Assembly: GCA_018265615.1 (NCBI GenBank)
Contig: JABLYX010000077.1
Coordinates: 7,741-20,247 of the forward strand
Direction: 5' to 3'
DNA length: 12,507 nt
DNA from: Lentisphaeria bacterium
GTDB lineage: Bacteria > Verrucomicrobiota > Lentisphaeria > Victivallales > Victivallaceae
This document shows positions 7,842-12,507 of the stretch, in pieces. Positions within the stretch are counted from its first letter, which is position 1; every line of letters starts with the position of its first letter. The notes below the pieces were generated by a model that ran no database searches, was not told where the DNA came from, and worked only from the letters and a program-made list of their open reading frames with translations. Both the position numbers and the translations under genes were made by a program.

Positions 7842-7870
7842 AAGATAGACGTTTCCGGGTGAAATAGCAA
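7842..7870 (-). promoter_or_regulatory. Sigma-70-like promoter for pfkA
   Basis: Read on the minus strand: TTGCTA (-35, 7870-7865), 17 bases, then TATCTT (-10, 7847-7842, continuing AA). The start of transcription is expected near 7835, giving a leader of about 43 bases that contains the AAAGGAGAT ribosome site. The -35 box lies in the loop and arm of the inverted repeat at 7854-7876. Same spacing and box forms as the purT and thuA sites. Confidence 0.5.
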
Positions 7871-7876
7871 CCCGGA
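7854..7876. promoter_or_regulatory. Inverted repeat over the pfkA -35 region (candidate operator)
   Basis: TCCGGGT (7854-7860) and ACCCGGA (7870-7876) form a perfect 7-base inverted repeat around 9 AT-rich bases, inside the 147-base divergent intergenic region. Its position over the -35 box of the pfkA promoter fits a repressor site. A hairpin role is less likely: the T-run on the plus strand (7885-7890) begins 8 bases beyond the stem. Confidence 0.35.
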
Positions 7877-7939
7877 GAACTGGATTTTTTCGAAGTTTAA
7901 CAGTATATTTGAAAAAAGAGTCAATGAAATGGAGCCCCG

Positions 7940-9727
7940 ATGACGACAGAAACACGCAGGAAACCTCTCCCCGCATGGGAGACGTCTCCGGCCGCACAGA
8001 CCGTGGAGCGGGTCGCCCGGACGCTCTGCGGAGCCGTTTTCCCCGGAATTTTTCTCGGAAGCGCATTCTCCGGCACAATCGGCGCCCTCGAATACGGCAC
8101 CGGCCTCTTCGGCGTGCCCGGAATCGCGCTCGTCGTTGCCGCGCTCGAGGCGATCTTCGGCGCGGTGCTGGTCGGCAGCTGGCGGGAAAAGCACGGGCTG
8201 CGCGGGCTGCTGATCCTCCCTGTGGCGCTTTTCTTCCTTTACAGTCTCGTACCCGGCGCGAAATCGGCGCTCGCGATCTGCGGGATCCTCGCGGGCGGCT
8301 ACCTGACGGCGCTGCCGCTTCGCGCCGGGATGCTCCGGCTGCTGTTCGGCGCGGCGTTCGCGCTCTCGGCTTTTCTGCTGGCGGGGGAGGTTTACCTCAC
8401 GATGATCATCCAGATCGCGCTTTTCCCGCTGCTTTTCGCCGCGGCGATCCTCTGGGTGAAGGCGCACTGGCTGCTGCGGCTCGGCATGATCGTGCTGTTG
8501 CCGCTCTCGACCGTATTCTTCACCGACGGAATGCTTTCACGCAAGCAACCGGTTTCGACCGTGGAGCCGCGCGACGTCGCCCCGGCGCTGCCGGCGCTGC
8601 TGATGGCGAATTCCGATTCGACCCGCATCCTCTTTCTCTCCGAACGGAACTCCCTGCTGCCGGGAACCTGGCTTGAAATGCCGTTCGTGGCCCGGGTGGA
8701 GAGCATCTGGCCGCAGGGCGTGATCCTCGGCCGGTTCGGAAACCCGAAATTCAAAGCGTACGAGGGGCTGCCGGGACGCGTGGTGCCGACCCTGAACAAA
8801 AGCTATCATCTCATCTATGTCGATCAGCTTCCCGGCGGCAGCGAAGCCGCACGGCGCGGCTTTGTGCAGAAGCTCTGGGAACTGGTCGACCGGAACGGAA
8901 TCCTCGTGCTGCCGAGCGAAAACCGCCTGCTCCTGCCTTCCACGGCCCAGTGGGCGGTGCTGCCGGGTTCGGACGGCAAGCGGATCGCGGCCTCGCGCGG
9001 CGCGGTTTCCGCCGACCTCGAGCTGCTCGACTCCAGGCTGCAGGGCCTGCTTGAGCCGTTCGGATCGGAGCCGATGATTCCGGCCGGACTCATCCCGGCG
9101 CTCTATGATACAGGAAGCGTGCCGGTCCTCCCGCCGCCGGACAACGATCCCTCGCTCGGGACGCCGGCCTCATCACCCTGGTTCTACGAAGCGCTGGTCC
9201 TCGCACTGGTCTGCTACGGGGCGATCCGGCTCTATTTCGGCAGGTTCGGCCGCAACCCGTACGGATTCGGGCTCATGGAGAATTCCGCCGGGTTCGTGCT
9301 GATCCTGTTGTCCGCATATGATGCGATGTCCCACCGCGAACTCTTCACCGGGGTTCCGGCCACTCTGATCTGGGGCTGCATCGGGCTGAGCTTCGTGGTG
9401 CTGCCGCTGCGCGCCCGCGCGGCGCAGGTGCTCGCGTTCGCTGCGATTCTCCTGCCGGGGATCTGGCTGCTTCCGCAGAGCATCGCGGCCGAAGAGCCGT
9501 CCTGGATCATCGTCACCGCAATCGCCGCAATCGCAACCGGAACCATCCGCAGCCGGATCGCGGCCGAGTCCGCCTTCCCGCGCAGCTGGGGAACCACGTT
9601 CGCGGCAATCGGCTGGATCGCGGGGGGAGCGATCTACGCCGTGTTCTATCTCCTGCTCGGAGACCCGCTGCTGCCCGCCCTCATCACCGCAGCCATGCTG
9701 CGCCTCGCATGGCCGCTGAAGCTGTAG
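7940..9727 (+). CDS. Multi-spanning membrane protein with a spermidine-synthase-like soluble insert, function unknown
   Basis: A 595-residue protein. About seven hydrophobic segments (roughly 28-50, 58-80, 88-104, 107-126, 130-149, 152-173, 178-195) are followed by a soluble domain (about 205-410) and about six more helices (413-434, 446-460, 472-491, 496-513, 520-535, 552-592). In the soluble part, YHLIYVDQLPGGSEAARRGF (289-308) and a following LVDRNGILVLPS resemble the YDvIivD...L..gGilv section of spermidine synthases, and an ILFLS strand sits where the SAM-binding loop would be. The glycine-rich GGGDG loop is not visible. Known multidomain proteins fuse membrane helices to a spermidine synthase domain; this could be a diverged relative that no longer binds the donor. 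I cannot assign a reaction. The ATG has GGAG 5 bases upstream. It diverges from pfkA and is followed 7 bases later by another membrane protein, probably in one operon. The upstream TATATT at 7904 could be a -10 box, but no good -35 matches it. Confidence 0.8.
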   Translation: MTTETRRKPLPAWETSPAAQTVERVARTLCGAVFPGIFLGSAFSGTIGALEYGTGLFGVPGIALVVAALEAIFGAVLVGSWREKHGLRGLLILPVALFFLYSLVPGAKSALAICGILAGGYLTALPLRAGMLRLLFGAAFALSAFLLAGEVYLTMIIQIALFPLLFAAAILWVKAHWLLRLGMIVLLPLSTVFFTDGMLSRKQPVSTVEPRDVAPALPALLMANSDSTRILFLSERNSLLPGTWLEMPFVARVESIWPQGVILGRFGNPKFKAYEGLPGRVVPTLNKSYHLIYVDQLPGGSEAARRGFVQKLWELVDRNGILVLPSENRLLLPSTAQWAVLPGSDGKRIAASRGAVSADLELLDSRLQGLLEPFGSEPMIPAGLIPALYDTGSVPVLPPPDNDPSLGTPASSPWFYEALVLALVCYGAIRLYFGRFGRNPYGFGLMENSAGFVLILLSAYDAMSHRELFTGVPATLIWGCIGLSFVVLPLRARAAQVLAFAAILLPGIWLLPQSIAAEEPSWIIVTAIAAIATGTIRSRIAAESAFPRSWGTTFAAIGWIAGGAIYAVFYLLLGDPLLPALITAAMLRLAWPLKL

Positions 9728-9734
9728 CGCCGTC

Positions 9735-10451
9735 ATGCTCGAACTGCTGAACCATCCCGTTGCCGCGATGTTCCTCGCCGCGCTGTCATGGGGAATGCTG
9801 TTCCGCCTGCGCCGCCGGGAACTGCCGCGCGCGTTTTTTCTCGCGGCGCTGATGCTCGCCGGACATGGGGTCATCGCTATGCTCATCTGCGGAAGAGCAT
9901 ACCCATGGCTCTCCGCGCAAGGCGGAACGGAAGCGGCGTGGCAGCTTGCGGCGCTCGCGCCGGCAATCGCCGTCTGCGCCGCACGGGAGACGCTGGAAAA
10001 ACTCGACCGGAAAACTGTATCGGTTTACGCCGGCTGCTTTCTGTCCGCAATGTTTTTCGGGTTGACCCGGCACATTCCGGCAATCCGGTTCAGCCTGAAG
10101 CCGGAGGATCTGCTCCCGGGGCGCCCGGGCGTCCTCGTCGCACTGCTGTCGGGTGTGGGAATCGTCGCAGCACTTCTCTTTCTGCACGGCCGGGAGGCAC
10201 ATCGGCGGCGGCAGGCCGGATGGTATGCGGGAGCGGCAACCGCCGCAATCCTGCTGCCTGCGCTCGTCTCCCTCCTGACACGCTCAACCCACTACTGCCA
10301 CTTTCACCACTATTTCTGGGCGCTCGTACTGGTATTCTTCTTCCGGTACGGCAACTGGTGGTCGCGGTGCGCCCAGGCGGCCGCGCTCGGAATCTGCGTG
10401 GACGGCTTCACCTCGTGGGGAATCGAACCGCTCTGGTATCCGCTTGCGTAA
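9735..10451 (+). CDS. Small multi-spanning membrane protein with a histidine cluster, function unknown
   Basis: A 238-residue protein with about seven predicted membrane segments (near 8-23, 33-53, 68-83, 96-112, 131-150, 163-182, 194-206), plus a C-terminal hydrophobic stretch around 212-228. The notable region is THYCHFHHYF (185-194), with four His and one Cys in seven residues just before an aromatic helix, followed by a QAAALGICVDGFTSWGIEPLW-like end (GxxxxGxxxWG pattern). A His-His-Tyr start to a helix followed by a glycine-rich WG end recurs in membrane proteins I recall only as uncharacterised. Metal or heme binding is possible but unproven. It starts 7 bases after the preceding gene, without a clear ribosome site of its own, which suggests coupling and a shared role. 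Its last 44 bases overlap the convergent dehydrogenase gene. Confidence 0.78.
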   Translation: MLELLNHPVAAMFLAALSWGMLFRLRRRELPRAFFLAALMLAGHGVIAMLICGRAYPWLSAQGGTEAAWQLAALAPAIAVCAARETLEKLDRKTVSVYAGCFLSAMFFGLTRHIPAIRFSLKPEDLLPGRPGVLVALLSGVGIVAALLFLHGREAHRRRQAGWYAGAATAAILLPALVSLLTRSTHYCHFHHYFWALVLVFFFRYGNWWSRCAQAAALGICVDGFTSWGIEPLWYPLA

Positions 10452-11484
10452 GCTTCACAGGCTCGTTCCGGGCGGCCGATTCATAGAGTGCATCGAGGAT
10501 CCGCATAACCATGACGCCTTCGCGCGGATCGACGCAGAACGGCGCCTCTTTCACCAGCGCATCGAGAAACGAATAGCTTGATTCATGGCACTCCGGCACG
10601 GGCAAATGCAGCTTCGAATCGAGCGGAACTCCGTTGATCTCATGATAAAGCTCCACCTCAAAGTCGTAATGGTCGCCGACGTTATACTGGTGCAGCCCGC
10701 CCGCCGTCCCGAGAATGCGTGTGGAAACCTGCTCGCGCTGCCTGATATGCCCGGCCCACGAAGCGCCGACCTCAAGCGTCGCGCCGTTCCGGAATCTGAT
10801 GAAGCCCGCAGCAATGTCCTCGACATCAAACGTCTTGCCTTCGACGGCGGCAAGCGGAGCGGCAATCCGGTTGTCCGTCGCCCCCATCACCCACTCCGGC
10901 TCCGGATAACCCATGAGCCAGAGTGCGAGATCGAGCCGGTGCACGCCGAGGTCGATCAGGGGGCCGCCGCCGGAAAGCTCTTTCCGGCCGAACCAGCCGC
11001 CGAATCCCGGCAGGCGCCTGCGGCGCATCCACTCGGTACGCCCGTAGTAGATTTCACCGAGCATCCCGGCGTCGACCAGTTTTTTCATCGCGACGGACTG
11101 CGGCGCGAAACGGAAGCGGAAATTGATGCCGAGCCGCCGCCCCGTCTCCTCCGCAACCCGGAGCATCTCCCCACCCTCGGCGGCATTCAGGGCCATCGGC
11201 TTCTCACAGAAAACATGGCACCCGGCGCGGAGTCCGGTGACAGTCAGCTCCCTGTGCAGGAAATTCGGAACCGCCACAACAAGGATATCCGGCTTCTCGC
11301 GCCCGATCATCTCGCGCCACTCCGGATACGCCGCCGGAATACTTTCCTCGCGCCGGACACGTTCAAGCAGCTCCGGATTCACGTCGGAAACCGCAACGAC
11401 CTCCGCTGCCGGATGCGCGCGGAATCCCGCAATGTGCCTCCGCCCCATGCCGAGCCCGACGACCGCGATCCGGTATTTTTTCAT
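10408..11484 (-). CDS. Gfo/Idh/MocA family NAD(P)-dependent sugar oxidoreductase (ThuB-like partner)
   Basis: A 358-residue dehydrogenase of the Gfo/Idh/MocA family. The Rossmann start is YRIAVVGLGMGRRH (4-17), the EKPMAL motif (94-99) supplies the conserved Lys95, and the second domain has GGGPLIDLGVHRLD (172-185) with the His182 and Asp178 expected at the active site. Family members oxidise or reduce sugars, inositols and their derivatives with NAD(P). The exact substrate cannot be read from the sequence. The start at 11484 was chosen because ATGA overlaps the TGA of the upstream ThuA gene and the family N-terminus begins there; the open frame to 11538 is a short artefact. In Sinorhizobium, thuA and thuB sit together and act on trehalose and related disaccharides through 3-keto forms, so this pair may do similar work. 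That parallel is inference. Confidence 0.93.
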   Translation of the reverse strand: MKKYRIAVVGLGMGRRHIAGFRAHPAAEVVAVSDVNPELLERVRREESIPAAYPEWREMIGREKPDILVVAVPNFLHRELTVTGLRAGCHVFCEKPMALNAAEGGEMLRVAEETGRRLGINFRFRFAPQSVAMKKLVDAGMLGEIYYGRTEWMRRRRLPGFGGWFGRKELSGGGPLIDLGVHRLDLALWLMGYPEPEWVMGATDNRIAAPLAAVEGKTFDVEDIAAGFIRFRNGATLEVGASWAGHIRQREQVSTRILGTAGGLHQYNVGDHYDFEVELYHEINGVPLDSKLHLPVPECHESSYSFLDALVKEAPFCVDPREGVMVMRILDALYESAARNEPVKLTQADTRAVRFPTR

Positions 11485-12221
11485 GCGTACACCTCTGCCC
11501 GGCCGATCGGTTCGCGCGGTTTGACCTTCACGCAGCACGGCTCCCGACGCACGGACGGGGCGGCCCAGCGCGCGGCGTTGCCGAGGATGCGCAATACATT
11601 TCTGTCGTAAAAGGTGGGATACTCCTCGTGGCCGGGCGCGAAGTAGAAGATGCTGCCGTAGCCGCGCCGGAACGCGACACCGCTGCGGAACAGCTCACCG
11701 CCCTCGAACCAGGAGGCGAAAACAAGCTTGCCGTCATCCGGAATATCGAAACGCTCCCCGTACATTTCCTCGTGCTCAAGCTCGAAACACGGGCCGATCC
11801 CCTGAGCAAGCGGGTGCGACGAATCGATGGTCCAGACCCGTTCGCGTTCCGCCGCGACGCGGCAGATCAGCGTGCAGCTCGTCCCCATGAGTGCGCGGAA
11901 CACCTTCGACATGTGGCTCGAATGCAGCGCAATGAACCCCATGCCGCCCTGGACACGCTTCACGACCCGCGCGACAAGCTCGTCGGAGACCTCGGCGTGA
12001 AAGCGGTGTCCCCACCAGAACAGCACGTCGGTTTCATCCAGCAGCGCCTCCGGCAGTCCCTGCTCCGGTTCATCGAGGGAAGCGAGGCGGATTTCGAGGT
12101 CGTCCGCCGCGATGCCGTCGGCGATCGCTCTGTGCATTCCCAGCGGATAAAGCTTCCTGACCGGTTCATCGTTCTTTTCGTGACGAAATTCGTTCCAGAT
12201 GGTTACTCTGAGCTTGTGCAT
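11481..12221 (-). CDS. ThuA-domain protein (trehalose-utilisation family, GATase-like fold)
   Basis: A 246-residue ThuA-like protein. Features: LRVTIWNEFRHEK (4-16), DVLFWWGHRFH (65-75), GFIALHSSH (95-103), a long central region, and FAPGHEEYPTFYD (194-206), which matches the PGHExYPxF signature near the end of the family. ThuA proteins adopt a glutamine-amidotransferase-like fold and act in catabolism of oxidised glycosides, but the catalytic step is not fully settled. Two ATGs compete: 12230 and 12221. I chose 12221 because AGGA lies 9 bases upstream, whereas it abuts the 12230 codon, and because the conserved IWNE start follows right after it. The gene ends in ATGA, coupled to the dehydrogenase gene. 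Confidence 0.92.
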   Translation of the reverse strand: MHKLRVTIWNEFRHEKNDEPVRKLYPLGMHRAIADGIAADDLEIRLASLDEPEQGLPEALLDETDVLFWWGHRFHAEVSDELVARVVKRVQGGMGFIALHSSHMSKVFRALMGTSCTLICRVAAERERVWTIDSSHPLAQGIGPCFELEHEEMYGERFDIPDDGKLVFASWFEGGELFRSGVAFRRGYGSIFYFAPGHEEYPTFYDRNVLRILGNAARWAAPSVRREPCCVKVKPREPIGRAEVYA

Positions 12222-12268
12222 TCCTGTCATTCCTGTTTCGACCGTAATTTCCGGGAGTCACTTCCATT

Positions 12269-12297
12269 AAGATAGAATCAAGAAAACGTCGTTGCAA
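12269..12297 (-). promoter_or_regulatory. Sigma-70-like promoter for the thuA-dehydrogenase unit
   Basis: On the minus strand: TTGCAA (-35, 12297-12292), 17 bases, then TATCTT (-10, 12274-12269, continuing AA). Transcription should start near 12262, leaving a leader of about 40 bases. The -10 box and its flanking bases (TCTATCTTAA) are identical to those of the pfkA site. Confidence 0.55.
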
Positions 12298-12317
12298 TGA
12301 TCCAAACCTATGATCTA

Positions 12318-12352
12318 TTGACGTCAGCTATGAAAATAGCCATTGCGTCCAA
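12318..12352. promoter_or_regulatory. Interrupted inverted repeat upstream of the thuA promoter (candidate operator)
   Basis: GCTAT-GAAA-ATAGC (12327-12340) forms a perfect 5-base inverted repeat, flanked outward by TTGACG (12318-12323) and CGTCCAA (12346-12352), which are also nearly complementary. An 8-base perfect palindrome, TGACGTCA, sits at 12319-12326. The whole lies 20 or more bases upstream of the -35 box. It fits an activator or repressor site for the sugar unit; the regulator is not in the window. Confidence 0.35.
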
Positions 12353-12507
12353 CAGAGATGGCGGAAAGTTATGACAAAATCGTTTCCAGAGCTCCGAAGC
12401 CGCCCTGCCGTCCGCGAACAGTGGCGAGAATTTCCGCGCTCCCCTCCCCCGTCGGGAAATCGAATGTTTTCTCCTGCTGTTACCGCATATTTCCCTCCCG
12501 GCAATGA

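Larger units (their letters stand above)
12231..12507. other. Window-end region without a convincing gene
   Basis: Apart from the promoter and dyad, I see no supported gene. A minus-strand frame is open from the edge to a TAG at 12308 and contains FSPLFADGRAAS, reminiscent of the LFADGH end of H-X9-DG prepilin-type proteins common in Lentisphaerota, but it has many rare Arg codons and low GC at third positions. A plus-strand frame from ATG 12371 also stays open to the edge (about 45 residues) with unremarkable codon use. Either could be a partial or decayed gene. Confidence 0.3.

Noticed and set aside
7854..7890. Stem plus T-run as a plus-strand terminator
   Set aside because: The T-run is separated from the stem by 8 bases and no plus-strand gene ends there.
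7904..7911. TATATTTG as a Bacteroidetes-type -7 box for the membrane-protein operon
   Set aside because: No TTTG lies at the required distance upstream and no TTGC -35 box is correctly spaced, so it was not listed as a promoter.
7793..8467. Long N-terminal extension of the phosphofructokinase frame
   Set aside because: It runs antisense to the start of the divergent membrane protein, is rich in Arg and Glu as expected of a shadow, and the ATG at 7792 has its own ribosome site and promoter.
10585..11610. 341-residue plus-strand frame opposite the dehydrogenase gene
   Set aside because: The other strand carries an intact Gfo/Idh/MocA gene with conserved motifs, and this frame matches no family I recognise.
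12371..12507. Short plus-strand frame open to the right edge
   Set aside because: Third-position GC is about half, well below the neighbours, and no family motif is visible; kept only as a remark in the end-region entry.

Overview
The window is a GC-rich (roughly 60 percent) bacterial chromosome segment, densely coded, with short intergenic gaps and several coupled genes. The gene content suggests a host-associated or anaerobic member of the Lentisphaerota (Victivallales-like). It combines Bat aerotolerance proteins, a plant-type phosphofructokinase, a ThuA plus Gfo/Idh/MocA pair, and large novel membrane proteins. That placement is inference from gene content; no rRNA or marker gene is present to prove it. 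No tRNA, rRNA, CRISPR array, insertion sequence or phage gene was seen.

Region 1 (1-3210, plus strand) is the 3' end of a Bat (Bacteroides aerotolerance) operon. It holds a 5'-truncated BatC-like protein with long Gln/Ser/Asp/Lys repeats, then one 823-residue reading frame that joins BatD and BatE into a single membrane protein. Region 2 (3218-5347, plus) starts from its own promoter-like site. It encodes PurT (formate-dependent purine synthesis) and, overlapping it by one base, a protein of the RecB/Cas4-like PD-(D/E)XK fold whose Fe-S cysteines are kept while its catalytic residues appear lost.

Region 3 (5367-7870, minus) is a two-gene unit: 6-phosphofructokinase (glycolysis) followed 20 bases later by a short-chain polyprenyl diphosphate synthase (isoprenoids). 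It is bounded by a promoter-like site and an intrinsic terminator. Region 4 (7940-10451, plus) diverges from it and carries two multi-spanning membrane proteins 7 bases apart. The first has a soluble insert resembling a degenerate spermidine-synthase domain; the second has a dense histidine cluster next to a membrane helix. Neither has a proven function.

Region 5 (10408-12297, minus) is a ThuA-domain protein translationally coupled through an ATGA overlap to a Gfo/Idh/MocA dehydrogenase, probably for oxidised sugar metabolism. Its 3' end overlaps the convergent membrane-protein gene by 44 bases. The last 200 bases hold only doubtful coding remnants.

The signals most worth following are the apparently dead Fe-S nuclease fold, the BatD-BatE fusion, the two uncharacterised membrane proteins, and a promoter layout shared by three transcription units (TTGC at -35, exactly 17 bases, then TATnTTAA at -10).
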